A stretch of DNA of 57,860 nt from Phycisphaerae bacterium. Lineage in GTDB: Bacteria > Planctomycetota > Phycisphaerae > UBA1845 > JAFGLZ01. Both the position numbers and the translations under genes were made by a program. Within the stretch, counting starts at the first letter, position 1. Each line of letters starts with the position of its first letter. Positions 34,473-43,818 of this stretch are shown piece by piece. The notes under the pieces are model-generated. The model was not told the origin of the DNA and did no database searches. It saw only the letters and a program-made list of their open reading frames with translations. The stretch spans positions 1-57,860 of the forward strand of contig JAFGLZ010000200.1 in NCBI GenBank assembly GCA_016927755.1, read 5' to 3'.

Positions 34473-35021
34473 TTATCGGCCTGCTTCGTGGAGCAAGCTG
34501 TCGAGCCGTCCGGCGAGTTCGGGCGGCAAGTGACGGAGCGTTTCCCGCGTCACAAGGGCGACCTCGATCAGGTCGCGCAGATGCACGCGGTCCTGATCGC
34601 GGTCGGACATCAGTTTCATCCGTACGAGCCCTGCCAGCGAGACGACGGGTTTGCCGCCTTCGAGGGTCTCGATCTCGAACAGCGACGGTGAGGCCAGAGG
34701 ATACTGAGGGCGGACCTTCTCACCCGCCCAGACCAGATGTACGGCCTTGCGCGGATTGGGATCGTCCCTCTCGAGGAACATACCCACGCCCATGACCTCG
34801 AAGTAGTCCATATCGACGGTCAGGGCAGCCTTCCGGGCGATGGGAAGGTCGTTGCGGTCGATGAGGATATCGACGTCCTTTGTGGTTCGAACGGCGGCAG
34901 GGTCCTTCGTAGCCACCCACATCGCCACGGCCTGCCCTCCGACGAAGGCGAAGCGCACCGACGCCTGCTCCAACGCTTCGGCAATGCGGTCGAGCCGACG
35001 CGTCACGTCGTCCAAGGCCAT
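34473..35021 (-). CDS. AbiEii/DUF6036-like nucleotidyltransferase
   Basis: A 182-residue protein of the nucleotidyltransferase superfamily: FVGGQAVAMW resembles the G-G glycine loop and TTKDVDILID the D-x-D metal-binding pair. Proteins of this kind include the toxins of AbiE-type toxin-antitoxin and abortive-infection systems and minimal tRNA- or protein-modifying nucleotidyltransferases. No antitoxin gene (AbiEi-like) is adjacent, so it appears solitary. Start chosen at 35021 (GGGAGAAG upstream); an alternative start 51 bases upstream is possible. The codon use and composition resemble neighbours. Confidence 0.7.
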   Translation of the reverse strand: MALDDVTRRLDRIAEALEQASVRFAFVGGQAVAMWVATKDPAAVRTTKDVDILIDRNDLPIARKAALTVDMDYFEVMGVGMFLERDDPNPRKAVHLVWAGEKVRPQYPLASPSLFEIETLEGGKPVVSLAGLVRMKLMSDRDQDRVHLRDLIEVALVTRETLRHLPPELAGRLDSLLHEAGR

Positions 35022-35180
35022 GACGTGCTTCTCCCAGACTCCGGCGGGTTGTTCTGATGACTGAGAAACCATGGCACAGGCTTCCGTGGCCTGTTCGTAC
35101 TGCGACACACTACCACTACCATCCTACCAGATATCAGCCCCTTCGGCTCCTCCCTCGGTCCGACGTATCGTCCGCCGCCG

Positions 35181-37136
35181 CTACGGGGCCGCTGTGAACC
35201 TCCAGACGGGGCTCCAGCCGCTCCACGCGCCCCAACTGTCCTTCGCCCGGACGCGCCAGTAGTAGGTGTGTCCCTTGGCGAGCCAGCCCTGAGGCAGAGG
35301 CCATTCTGGCTTCCCCGAGGCCGTCAAGCGGTCGAGATTCGGGCTGACCGGATGCAGCATGTCTTGTCGCGGGCTGACTTGGACGTGGTAGTCGGCGATG
35401 CCTTGCCCGTCGGGGTCACTGGCGGGTTGCCACGCGAGCATCTTGAGCGAGGTCAAGTCGACCTCGGTTCCGTCGGCCGGCGAGGCCGGCTCGCCTGGCG
35501 GCTGCGGGGGCTGCGTCGCCGAGGACTCCCGCCAAGCGTGCGTGATCCGTGCCCTGCGCTCGGGGCCGGATGCGTCTCGATACACGACGCTGTTGACGCC
35601 CACAGAGAGTGCCGGCAGGGCGGTGTCGGCCATCTGAACGTCTGTTTCGATGTAGGCGCTCAGCAGACAGGCGTCCGTGGGCGCGGCGTAGGCCTGCAGG
35701 TCGATCTTCACATAGTACTCGTAGATGGCCGGCGTTGCCTCGGGATTCATGACGTCGTCAACGGCGACGTAGGCCTCGAACTCGCCCGTCTTATCTGCCG
35801 AGTGAACCTGCCTCCAGTCACTGTCGTGGACGGACACACACAGGCGGCACGCGTCCTTGTCGGTCTTTCGGAAGAACCGTGCGCCGATGATTCCGCCGAC
35901 GATGGGGTACGGTGAGGAGACCTTGTAGATGACGAACGCCCGAGGGGAGACGATCGGGTCCTTGTCGTCCCCGGGCGCGATGACGACTTGCGGATGGAGC
36001 ATGACATCGTTGCCGTCCTCAGGGGTCCGAGCCATGTTGTGGTCCGACACGATCCCGCGCAGATACACGTCGCCGTCGAATCGAGGCCGGTAGATCAGCT
36101 TGCCGTTCGCAAGGTGATAGGGCACGAGATCGCTCTTCTTCCGGACGTTCGCGCCATAGCGGTACTTGCCGTCATGCGTCCATCGCCAGACGAACGTTTC
36201 GCCGGGCCGGAGCGTCATCGCCATCGTGCTGAGCCACTGCTCGACGGGCATCAGGTGCGGGGGGAAATACTTCTTGTATTCGCCGGCGTGCGGCTTCATT
36301 CCCTTGCTGGCGAATCCTGCATTGTGCGTTCGGGATTCCCAGTCCGGGTGATTATGCAGGTCTTCGTACGACGCAACGGTGGCGTTGTCCGGCTCCAGGA
36401 AGAACGTTCGCCGTTCGGGATCGAACAGGTGCCAGTCGCCGTCGTACCACACCTCGCCGACGCAGTGGTTGCGGAATGTGTTCAGCGAGCTCATCCAAGG
36501 CGCCCGCGCGATCAGCCCGGCGTGCCGGCACAGGATCACGAAGTTCGCCGCCGACAGCGAGCACCCGCTGCAGTAGTAGCAGTTGACCGCCTTTACGGGG
36601 TTGGCGCGCTCCTTGAACGTGTTCCGCGACGGGTGCGACATCTCGTCGTTGGCCGTCTCGATGCCGACGGCGGGGTAGGCCGGCCCGACGCGTCGGTTGT
36701 TGTCGTGGGCCTGCACCTCGTAGCTCGCACAGAACCGCCAGACGGCCATCGCCTTCTCTGCGTCGGTCATTCCGGGTTTGAGGATCCCCGCCAGGATGTC
36801 GTCGGCCGAGAACCAGTCGCGCCGGCCGTTGACGACAAGGTGGGGGTTCACCAGGTCGGCGTCGCCCATGTTCTCCAGGATGACGAAGAGGTTCGGCTGA
36901 AACTTGCTCTCGATCCGCATGCTTCCGCCGTACGTCTCGGGGTAGTAGGCGGTGTTGAACTCGTCGAGCGTTCCCTCCATCGTGATCTCGTAGGCCTTGG
37001 CGTTGTCGGCGATCTGCTCGACGTGCCGTCTGGGGGCGCTCGGCGTCGTCCACGGGTTCGGCTGTGCCAAGGTCTCCGTCACCGACAGGCACACGATGGC
37101 GGTGCTGCAGCACGCTCGAAGCGGGAGAGAGTTCAT
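35181..37136 (-). CDS. Exported transglutaminase-like protein with fibronectin-like C-terminus
   Basis: A 651-residue secreted protein. The signal peptide is short (SLPLRACCSTAIVCLSVTETLAQ). Residues about 130-260 form a transglutaminase-like fold with a candidate nucleophile in YYCSGCSLSAANF and a histidine/aspartate in CVGEVWYDGDWHLFDPE, so it may act as a cysteine protease or amidase. A beta-rich middle follows. The last about 100 residues form a fibronectin type III-like domain (VQVSPRQDML; YYWRVRAKDSWG). Start at 37136 after AAAGGAA. It lies 35 bases downstream of the cupin lipoprotein gene, forming an operon. Confidence 0.78.
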   Translation of the reverse strand: MNSLPLRACCSTAIVCLSVTETLAQPNPWTTPSAPRRHVEQIADNAKAYEITMEGTLDEFNTAYYPETYGGSMRIESKFQPNLFVILENMGDADLVNPHLVVNGRRDWFSADDILAGILKPGMTDAEKAMAVWRFCASYEVQAHDNNRRVGPAYPAVGIETANDEMSHPSRNTFKERANPVKAVNCYYCSGCSLSAANFVILCRHAGLIARAPWMSSLNTFRNHCVGEVWYDGDWHLFDPERRTFFLEPDNATVASYEDLHNHPDWESRTHNAGFASKGMKPHAGEYKKYFPPHLMPVEQWLSTMAMTLRPGETFVWRWTHDGKYRYGANVRKKSDLVPYHLANGKLIYRPRFDGDVYLRGIVSDHNMARTPEDGNDVMLHPQVVIAPGDDKDPIVSPRAFVIYKVSSPYPIVGGIIGARFFRKTDKDACRLCVSVHDSDWRQVHSADKTGEFEAYVAVDDVMNPEATPAIYEYYVKIDLQAYAAPTDACLLSAYIETDVQMADTALPALSVGVNSVVYRDASGPERRARITHAWRESSATQPPQPPGEPASPADGTEVDLTSLKMLAWQPASDPDGQGIADYHVQVSPRQDMLHPVSPNLDRLTASGKPEWPLPQGWLAKGHTYYWRVRAKDSWGAWSGWSPVWRFTAAP

Positions 37137-37171
37137 ATTGGGTTCCTTTGTCTGATCGACGCCGACCCGGC

Positions 37172-37615
37172 TCATTCGCCTTGTCCGCGGAAGTCCTCGC
37201 GAGTCGGCGTGAACGACTCGATCAGCACGAGCCGGCTCGTCAGCGGCTTGACGGTGTGAGGTACGTTGGCCGTGACGATGTACACGCCGCCGGGCGCGAT
37301 CTCCTCGGTCTTCTCGCCGAGCGTCACGAGCGCCCGACCCTCCATGACGTAGCCGATCTGCTCGTGCGGGTGGTGATGGGGCGGCGCGGCCGGGCGCTTG
37401 TCCCCGCCGGTCACCTCGATCAGGGCCACCGTCATGTGGTCATTGAACCAGGCCTTTCTCCTCGTGCCGTTGCCGAGATCCTCCCAAGGCACCTCGTTGG
37501 GTCCGATGACGGCGGAGGTCGCGGCCGGCCGCGACGCGCAGCCGCTCAAGACTAGGATCACCGCTGCCAGCGGGAGCTTCGTCCATCCGGCGAATCGGAT
37601 GTGTCCGTTGCGCAT
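37172..37615 (-). CDS. Cupin-domain lipoprotein
   Basis: A 147-residue protein beginning with a lipoprotein signal (LPLAAVILVLSGC; lipobox LSGC). The mature part is one cupin barrel with the HxH...E motif (HHHPHEQIGYVMEGRA) and a second histidine in VTANVPHTV, giving a metal site. Such small cupins bind or convert sugars and small acids. GAGGATCG precedes the ATG at 37615. It is the upstream partner of the transglutaminase-like gene (35-base gap), implying a joint role at the cell surface. The specific ligand is unknown. Confidence 0.8.
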   Translation of the reverse strand: MRNGHIRFAGWTKLPLAAVILVLSGCASRPAATSAVIGPNEVPWEDLGNGTRRKAWFNDHMTVALIEVTGGDKRPAAPPHHHPHEQIGYVMEGRALVTLGEKTEEIAPGGVYIVTANVPHTVKPLTSRLVLIESFTPTREDFRGQGE

Positions 37616-37856
37616 GAGTCGATCCTCAGAATCCCCGTAACCGCCCACGCCGATCGCGGACACGCGCCACGCGTGCGGGCATTGCTCCGTATCGCCTCCT
37701 GCTCAGATCTTCGTCAATAAGCCGGATTCGTCAACCGTCGCGGGGCATGGATCGCTCCATCCCGCGTCAGTGCTTACGAATTCGTGGCCATTTGACCGTC
37801 GGCAGGTGTCGGATACCATGATCGCCGTGATCCGTGTAACCGACCTGGAGAACCAC

Positions 37857-39104
37857 ATGCTTCCACGGCGAGAGATGATTGTTCGATCGATGTTCTATGC
37901 CGTCACAGCGTTGGGACTGTCCGTCAGCCCGATGCGGGCCGAGAGTCCTGGAGCGCAACCGTCGAGCCCGTCCGATTCGGGCAAGGACCCGGTTCTGCGC
38001 CGAAGCGTGGTTAGTCTCGGCGACGTGACGCGAGTCCAGCATGCCCTGGCCAAGGCCAGGCGGGGCGAGAAGGTCGTCGTCGCGGTGATCGGCGGCTCGA
38101 TTACGGCCGGCGCCTGTGCCAGCAAGCCCGAGCGGCGATATGGCAACGTGATCGCGGCGTGGTGGTGGAAGACATTCCCCAAGGCGGATATCACCTTCGT
38201 CAACGCCGGGATCGGCGCGACGGGTTCCGACATCGGTGCTCATCGCGCGGCAGCGCACCTGCTCAAGCACCGGCCGGACTTCGTCGTGGTCGAATACGCG
38301 GTCAACGACGGCGGATCGAAGCTCGCCTCCGAGACGCTGGAAGGGCTGATCCGACAGATTCTCAAGCAACCCAATTGCCCGGCCGCAATGCTCCTGTTCA
38401 TGATGAACAAGAGCGGACACAACGTGCAAGATGCTCACATCCCGATCGGCAGGCACTACGGGTTACCGATGGTCAGCTTCCGCGATGCGCTCTGGCCCGA
38501 GATCGAGGCGGGGCGGATCAAGTGGGAGGACGTCGAGGCCGACGAGGTGCACCCCAACGACCGCGGACATCAGTTGGCGGCGGACTACGTGACGGGCGTG
38601 CTTGAGAGCGTGTGGGCCAAGCTGCCGCCCGATGACCGATTCCCCAAGGTGGCTCCGCTGTCCAAACCGAAGATCAGCGACGTCTTCGAGCACGTGACGT
38701 TCCTCAACGCCGACACGATCACCCCGAAGCGCAATGAGGGCTGGACCGTGCTGAAGGAGTCCGGCTATTACAGCCTTCTCTTCGGTCCGGGTTGGCGAAC
38801 GGACAAGCCCGGCAGCGTGATCGAGTTCGAGGTCGAGGCCTCGGCTGTCAGCGTGATGTTCTGGCGAATCAAGGGGAACACGGGCATCGCCGAGGCGCAG
38901 GTCGACGACGGTCCGCCGGTCAAGCTGAACGGCTGGTTCGGCGCGACCTGGGGCGGATACATGCCGTTCCAGTTGGTCGCCCGGGACTTGAAGCCCGGCC
39001 CGCACACGCTGCGCCTCCGACTGCTCGACGAGAAGAGCAAGGAGAGCAACGGGCACGAATTTCGCCTGCACGCGATCATGCTGGCGGGGCTGAAGAGACC
39101 GTAG
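37857..39104 (+). CDS. SGNH/GDSL hydrolase with C-terminal carbohydrate-binding-like domain
   Basis: A 415-residue exported esterase. Residues 1-29 form a signal region (MIVRSMFYAVTALGLSVSP). The SGNH core has nucleophile S81 in IGGSITAG and the acid/base pair D229 and H232 in DEVHPND. The last about 130 residues are a beta domain (WRIKGNTGIAEAQVDDG...). SGNH esterases of this type remove acetyl groups from polysaccharides such as xylan or pectin. The start ATG 37857 has GGAG six bases upstream; earlier in-frame codons lack support. It is convergent with the PL22 gene. Confidence 0.85.
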   Translation: MLPRREMIVRSMFYAVTALGLSVSPMRAESPGAQPSSPSDSGKDPVLRRSVVSLGDVTRVQHALAKARRGEKVVVAVIGGSITAGACASKPERRYGNVIAAWWWKTFPKADITFVNAGIGATGSDIGAHRAAAHLLKHRPDFVVVEYAVNDGGSKLASETLEGLIRQILKQPNCPAAMLLFMMNKSGHNVQDAHIPIGRHYGLPMVSFRDALWPEIEAGRIKWEDVEADEVHPNDRGHQLAADYVTGVLESVWAKLPPDDRFPKVAPLSKPKISDVFEHVTFLNADTITPKRNEGWTVLKESGYYSLLFGPGWRTDKPGSVIEFEVEASAVSVMFWRIKGNTGIAEAQVDDGPPVKLNGWFGATWGGYMPFQLVARDLKPGPHTLRLRLLDEKSKESNGHEFRLHAIMLAGLKRP

Positions 39105-39184
39105 AGGGTTGGCTGGCATGGGACAGTTCGGTCGGGGGAGGCGCCACCCGTCAGATGCTTGCTCTGTCTTTGTACTTCCACCGG

Positions 39185-40420
39185 CTAGGCGAAGCCGAGT
39201 CGGTCAGGCACGCTGGCGGCATAGACGTGGGCAAACCCGCTACGGTTCGAGTTGTAGATCACCCACTTCAGATCGGGCGTGAGGTAGGGGTGGGGGTGCG
39301 TATTCTGTGCCCGCGTCGGCTTGGTCAGCGACTCGCAGACAACGCCCGTCTTGCCGGTGGCGATCGATCCGATCACGATCTTGTACGTCTCACGGTAATC
39401 GTCGGCGGAGAAGAAGCGTCCGCACCGCGACACGCCCACGTGGTTGAAGTAGTGTCCTCCTGCGACACGGCGAGCAGGCTCACCGGGGCGAACGCAGAGC
39501 ATGTTGCCCTTCTCGATCGCGTAGTCACCCGCCGGCGCGACCGACAGTAGGATCTCGCCGGTCTTCCCGATCCACGCCTCGTGACCGGTAACAGGGGTGG
39601 TGAAGGGCTTACCCACCTGGAGCGCCGTCCGCTTGCCATCCGAAATCGAGAGCAGATAGAGCGTGGCTCCCTCGGGCCCGACGAGGCGCTCGAGCTTGCC
39701 GTCCGGCGTGTACGTCCCGCCGCGGTTGTGTTGGATCATCAGCGTCCCGGCCTGGCCGGGGCTGAACTGGGGATGGGGGTTGAGGATGAAAGGATCCTGG
39801 TCGGCGATGGTCTTGGTGCCCGTCTTCAGGTCGATCAGCAGGATGCCGAACATCTTATGGTCGTCACCGAGACGCTTGCCGGTGGCGTAGTAGCGCCCGT
39901 CGGCCGAGACGGTGCCCAGGCTCCTGGGCCTGGCTTCGTCCTCGAACCGGTAGATGCGCTGGGGGGTGCCCTTGCCCAGGTCGACCCGCATCAGGTCGTG
40001 ATCGCGCGCGCCGACCCGCTTGAGGTAGTAGAACACGCCGTCATGCGTGATCGCCGAGCCGACCAGCCCGATGCTGGTGTCCAGCCGGTGCTGCTTCCAT
40101 GTCCCCAACTCGACGACCATGAACTCGACGTTGTTTCTTCCGGGCAGCTTCGGATTGGTTCGCTCATAGATGAAGTACCGCGAATCAGACGAGCAGTAGG
40201 GCACCTCGCAGTAGATGTTCGACTGATTGTACTCCTCCGTGGTGACCTGCCAGATCTCCGAGCCGGTCGGCTGGGTCTCGATGCGGATCGCCGTGGTCGG
40301 ACGGGATGTCTGCTTGGCCCATGCACCGTTGGACAGCGCCGCGGCGCCGATCGATCCGCCTGCTATCCGCCGCAGCGCGGTTCGTCGCGTCATTGGCTTG
40401 GTCGGATGCCTGCGATGCAT
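39185..40420 (-). CDS. PL22 oligogalacturonide lyase-like, Tat-exported
   Basis: A 411-residue protein with twin-arginine signal (MTRRTALRRIAGG). The rest is a seven-bladed propeller. The metal-binding and catalytic residues of PL22 oligogalacturonide lyases (Yersinia enzyme: Gln350, His353, His355) map to Q372, H375 and H377 in QNTHPHPYLTPD. The diagnostic WVIYNSNRSG..HVYAA block follows. The enzyme cleaves unsaturated oligogalacturonides by beta-elimination. Start is ATG 40420, seven bases after the upstream isomerase gene, with GAGGAGG inside the end of that gene, so the two are co-translated. Exporting this usually cytosolic step suggests extracytoplasmic pectin processing. Confidence 0.83.
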   Translation of the reverse strand: MHRRHPTKPMTRRTALRRIAGGSIGAAALSNGAWAKQTSRPTTAIRIETQPTGSEIWQVTTEEYNQSNIYCEVPYCSSDSRYFIYERTNPKLPGRNNVEFMVVELGTWKQHRLDTSIGLVGSAITHDGVFYYLKRVGARDHDLMRVDLGKGTPQRIYRFEDEARPRSLGTVSADGRYYATGKRLGDDHKMFGILLIDLKTGTKTIADQDPFILNPHPQFSPGQAGTLMIQHNRGGTYTPDGKLERLVGPEGATLYLLSISDGKRTALQVGKPFTTPVTGHEAWIGKTGEILLSVAPAGDYAIEKGNMLCVRPGEPARRVAGGHYFNHVGVSRCGRFFSADDYRETYKIVIGSIATGKTGVVCESLTKPTRAQNTHPHPYLTPDLKWVIYNSNRSGFAHVYAASVPDRLGFA

Positions 40421-40427
40421 GGCGAGG

Positions 40428-41849
40428 TCACACCTCCTCGACGACCTTGAACCCCATGAGCGTGCCCAGGTGCCTGATGTTCTGCAGGTGGTCTCCGTAG
40501 AAGACCACGCGGTGGAGCCGAGTCATCGTGCAGCCGTCGAGCACGCCGCCACACCAGTTGTTGAACATGCTCCGGGCGTCGGCCACCCTGGTCCAGAACT
40601 GCGTACGACAGCCAAGCTCATCGTGCGTGACGTCAAAGATCTTCCCGGTCGAGATCAGCATCGTATCCAGGTTGACGAACTTCGCGCAGGTGACCGGCTG
40701 GTCGATCCGCATCTCCACGTCGAGGGACACGCCCCGCTCGCTGTCGCTCTGCGTGCGGATCGTGAAGGGCAGCCGCTTGCCGCCCGGCCCGTCCATCTTC
40801 GTCGCGCAGGTGCAGTGGAAGTGGATCAACGCATTCTTCGCCGTGTCGATCACCGGGTCCGAGATGAAGCCGGGCAGTCCGAACGCGTCGGCGAACATGA
40901 GCATGGTCAGCGTGGAGTCCATGTCGCCCTCGCACGCGCCGACGAGGCCCATGTCGTTGAGCCTGCTGAAGGCCAGGCATCCCTTGGCCGGGGCGCCCAT
41001 GCAGTTCGAGCTCGTAATCGCCCTTGCCCCGTTGCGGATCATGATGTCCTTGAGGGCCAGGTAGAACCGGGCCGCACTGACGATCTCCTCCTTGCTCGGC
41101 TCGACGATCTTCTTGGCCTGGCTGATCCAATGCCGCTGGGCCTCGGCCTCGGCGGCCTTGGCGTCGACGGCCCGGTGGGCCTCGAGCGTCTCCTCGACGG
41201 TGATCGGGACGATCTCGGCGCCGAGACGTTTCTTGACCTGTTCAGCCGAGCACGCCGCCGCGGTGCCCAGGGGTCCGCGGACGACGACGATCCGAGTCTT
41301 GCGGAGTCGTGGCGCCACCCGCATCAACCCGACCACCTGATCGAGCTCGCTCCAATCGCTGGTCGGCAGCAGCACGACTTTCTTGCCCGCCTTCTGCCAC
41401 TTTGGGAAGTCCATCCAGCCGTGTCCGCTGAAGGGCTGGGAGAAGACCGCCGCCGGTACGCCGACGTCAATGAGCTTGCCGAGCACGGGCGAATCGCCGC
41501 CGTGGCCCGAGAGGTGAAAGAGCAGCACGCCGTCGGCGTCCTTCAACTTGGCGGCCACCTCCTCGACCTTGGCCGGCGGGATCAGGTCGCCGCCGACGAA
41601 CTGCACGCCGCCGAGCTTCTTGGCCACGTTGTCGAGGTAGGCGTCGAGTTTCTTGATCTCGTCGGTGGGGCGGGAGAGATAGATCCCGCCGGTCCGACCG
41701 GCATAGACCTTGTGGATCTTCACGGGCGGCAGCTTAGGCCAGCCCTCGGCCTCGTTGGCCATTAGTGGAAGGGTCCGCAACGGCCCGGCGATCATGGCGC
41801 CCCCGGCTGTTGCTCCGAGAAACTGGCGACGACTCAACGGATTGCTCAT
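40428..41849 (-). CDS. Tat-exported L-fucose/L-arabinose isomerase-like protein
   Basis: A 473-residue protein starting with a textbook Tat signal (SRRQFLGATAGGAM). The C-terminal half matches the fucose/arabinose isomerase-like fold (GACEGDMDSTLTMLM; NALIHFHCTCATKM). Cytosolic family members interconvert aldoses and ketoses or act on related sugars; this one is predicted to be exported, which is unusual. It precedes PL22 oligogalacturonide lyase by seven bases, forming an operon that may process galacturonate or other sugars. Whether it retains isomerase activity is not certain. Confidence 0.8.
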   Translation of the reverse strand: MSNPLSRRQFLGATAGGAMIAGPLRTLPLMANEAEGWPKLPPVKIHKVYAGRTGGIYLSRPTDEIKKLDAYLDNVAKKLGGVQFVGGDLIPPAKVEEVAAKLKDADGVLLFHLSGHGGDSPVLGKLIDVGVPAAVFSQPFSGHGWMDFPKWQKAGKKVVLLPTSDWSELDQVVGLMRVAPRLRKTRIVVVRGPLGTAAACSAEQVKKRLGAEIVPITVEETLEAHRAVDAKAAEAEAQRHWISQAKKIVEPSKEEIVSAARFYLALKDIMIRNGARAITSSNCMGAPAKGCLAFSRLNDMGLVGACEGDMDSTLTMLMFADAFGLPGFISDPVIDTAKNALIHFHCTCATKMDGPGGKRLPFTIRTQSDSERGVSLDVEMRIDQPVTCAKFVNLDTMLISTGKIFDVTHDELGCRTQFWTRVADARSMFNNWCGGVLDGCTMTRLHRVVFYGDHLQNIRHLGTLMGFKVVEEV

Positions 41850-42160
41850 GGCGTGCTCCCTGCCTAGGACGTGTCTTGCCGCGGGTCGCCGTCCCTCGAG
41901 ACGGAGTCACTTGAACTCCCTCAGCCCGAGCCGACCGGCTCCCGAACTTGTGATAGGATACCCCATCCGGACGAGGGCACAATGGTCGACCGGGTCGGTT
42001 CGACTCTTGGCTTGTCGACATCGCGACGGTACCGTAAGCTGCCCGTGCGATCGGCGCGGGCTGATCCACCGACACGGCGCGCGAACGCCTTGACCTGCGA
42101 GTGGATCCGCAATCACGAGCGTCGATATCGCTCCTCCGAAACCTTCTGAGGGCCAGTGGT
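41850..42160. other. Divergent intergenic region of the pectin/galactoside module
   Basis: About 310 bases between the divergent isomerase/PL22 operon and the symporter/alpha-galactosidase operon. It presumably contains back-to-back promoters and may hold a regulator site. I see no clear operator palindrome by eye. Confidence 0.35.
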
Positions 42161-43795
42161 ATGGCGACATTGGACTGGGTGGTCATTGGGCTGTATTTCG
42201 GCGCGTTGGCGGGCGTTGCCTGGTGGGTCATCAGGCAACGCCAGGATTCCTCGGCCGACTACTTCCTCGCCGGGCGCAACGTCGGGTGGTTTGTCATCGG
42301 AGCCTCGCTGTTCGCCTCGAACATCGGCTCGGAACACCTGGTCGGTCTGGCCGGCGCCGGCGCCGACAGCGGCGTGGCGATGGCGCACTATGAGCTGCAC
42401 GCCTGGTGCCTGCTCGTCCTGGGATGGGTGCTGGTGCCGTTCTATGCCCGCACGCAGGTCTTTACCATGCCGGAGTTCCTCGAGCGGCGGTATTCGCCGG
42501 CCGCGCGATGGTTTCTCTCGGTGGTCAGCCTGATCTCCTACGTCTTCACCAAGATCGCGGTGACCCTCTTCGCAGGTGGCATTGTGGTCAAGACGTTGTT
42601 CCCCGTGGACGTCATTGACGGCGTGAGCAACTTCTGGCTCGGGGCGGTGGGCCTCGTGGTCATCACCGGCCTCTACACGGTGCTCGGCGGGCTCCGCGCC
42701 GTCGTCTACACGGAAGTGGTGCAGACAGGCGTCCTGATCCTCGGCTCGGTCGTGGTCACGATCATCGGGCTGACCAAGCTGGGCGGCTGGGACGAGCTGT
42801 ACAAGGTCTGCGGGTCCGACCGCTTCAACCTCTGGAAGCCGATCGACGATCCGGACTTTCCGTGGCTGGGCATGCTCTTCGGCGCCCCGATCGTCGGGAT
42901 GTGGTATTGGTGCACCGATCAGTACATCGTCCAGCGGACGCTGGCGGCCCCGAACGAGACCGAGGCGCGCCGGGGGACGATCTTCGCAAGTTACCTCAAG
43001 CTGCTGCCGGTCCTGATCTTCATCATCCCCGGCATGATCGCCTTCGCCCTGGCCAAGACGGGCAAGCTCAACCCTACGGTCCTGGAGAACTCAAACCAGG
43101 CCTTCCCGCTCATGGTCAGGGATCTGCTGCCGGCGGGGGTGCGAGGGCTGGTGGTCGGCGGGCTTCTGGCCGCCCTGATGAGTTCGCTCTCGTCGGTGTT
43201 CAACTCGAGCTCGACGCTCTTCACGATGGACGTCTACAAGAAGGTGCACCCCGAGGCTAGCGAGCACACGCTCGTTTGGGTCGGACGCGTCGCAACGGGC
43301 GGCATGGTCGTACTCGGCCTGCTGTGGATCCCGTTCATGAGATACGTCTCGGACGCTCTGTACGTTTACCTGCAGAGCGTGCAGGCCTACATCGCCCCGC
43401 CGATCTTCGCGGTCTTCTTCCTCGGCGTGTTCGTCAAGCGGATCAACGGCGCGGGTTGTATGGCCGGCCTCGTGGGTGGCTTCGTCCTGGGTATGGCGCG
43501 GCTCGCGGCCGAAATCTGCAAGGACCGATTGACCGGGACGTTCCTGGAACCGCTGGCGACCGTCAACTTCTTGTACTTCTGCCTGATCCTGTTCGCCGCC
43601 TCGGTGGTCATCATCGTCGTGACCAGCCTCCTGACGGCCAAGCCGTCGGAAGAGAGGCTAAGGGGCCTGACCTATGCCACGCTCAGCGACGAGGATCGCG
43701 CCAGAACGCGAGCAAGCTGGACGAAATGGGACGTGATCTACTCCTGCGTCGTCATCGGCCTGATCGGGGTGGCCTACTGCTACTTCAACGGTTGA
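42161..43795 (+). CDS. Sodium/solute symporter (SSS family)
   Basis: A 544-residue inner-membrane carrier with about 13-14 helices. SSS motifs: DSSADYFLAGRNVGW, ASLFASNIGSEHLVGLAG at the sodium site, GGLRAVVYTEVVQ and SSLSSVFNSSSTLFTMDVY. Such carriers couple sodium entry to uptake of sugars, amino acids or nucleosides; the nearby alpha-galactosidase and pectin genes make a sugar likely. Start chosen at ATG 42161 with GAGGG upstream. It is followed 24 bases later by the alpha-galactosidase gene, forming an operon. Confidence 0.92.
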   Translation: MATLDWVVIGLYFGALAGVAWWVIRQRQDSSADYFLAGRNVGWFVIGASLFASNIGSEHLVGLAGAGADSGVAMAHYELHAWCLLVLGWVLVPFYARTQVFTMPEFLERRYSPAARWFLSVVSLISYVFTKIAVTLFAGGIVVKTLFPVDVIDGVSNFWLGAVGLVVITGLYTVLGGLRAVVYTEVVQTGVLILGSVVVTIIGLTKLGGWDELYKVCGSDRFNLWKPIDDPDFPWLGMLFGAPIVGMWYWCTDQYIVQRTLAAPNETEARRGTIFASYLKLLPVLIFIIPGMIAFALAKTGKLNPTVLENSNQAFPLMVRDLLPAGVRGLVVGGLLAALMSSLSSVFNSSSTLFTMDVYKKVHPEASEHTLVWVGRVATGGMVVLGLLWIPFMRYVSDALYVYLQSVQAYIAPPIFAVFFLGVFVKRINGAGCMAGLVGGFVLGMARLAAEICKDRLTGTFLEPLATVNFLYFCLILFAASVVIIVVTSLLTAKPSEERLRGLTYATLSDEDRARTRASWTKWDVIYSCVVIGLIGVAYCYFNG

Positions 43796-43818
43796 GCCGT
43801 CCGCAAGAGGAATCAAGC

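Noticed and set aside
40227..41765. 512-residue open frame opposite the exported isomerase gene
   Set aside because: Antisense of a protein with a Tat signal and known fold; no start signal or domain.
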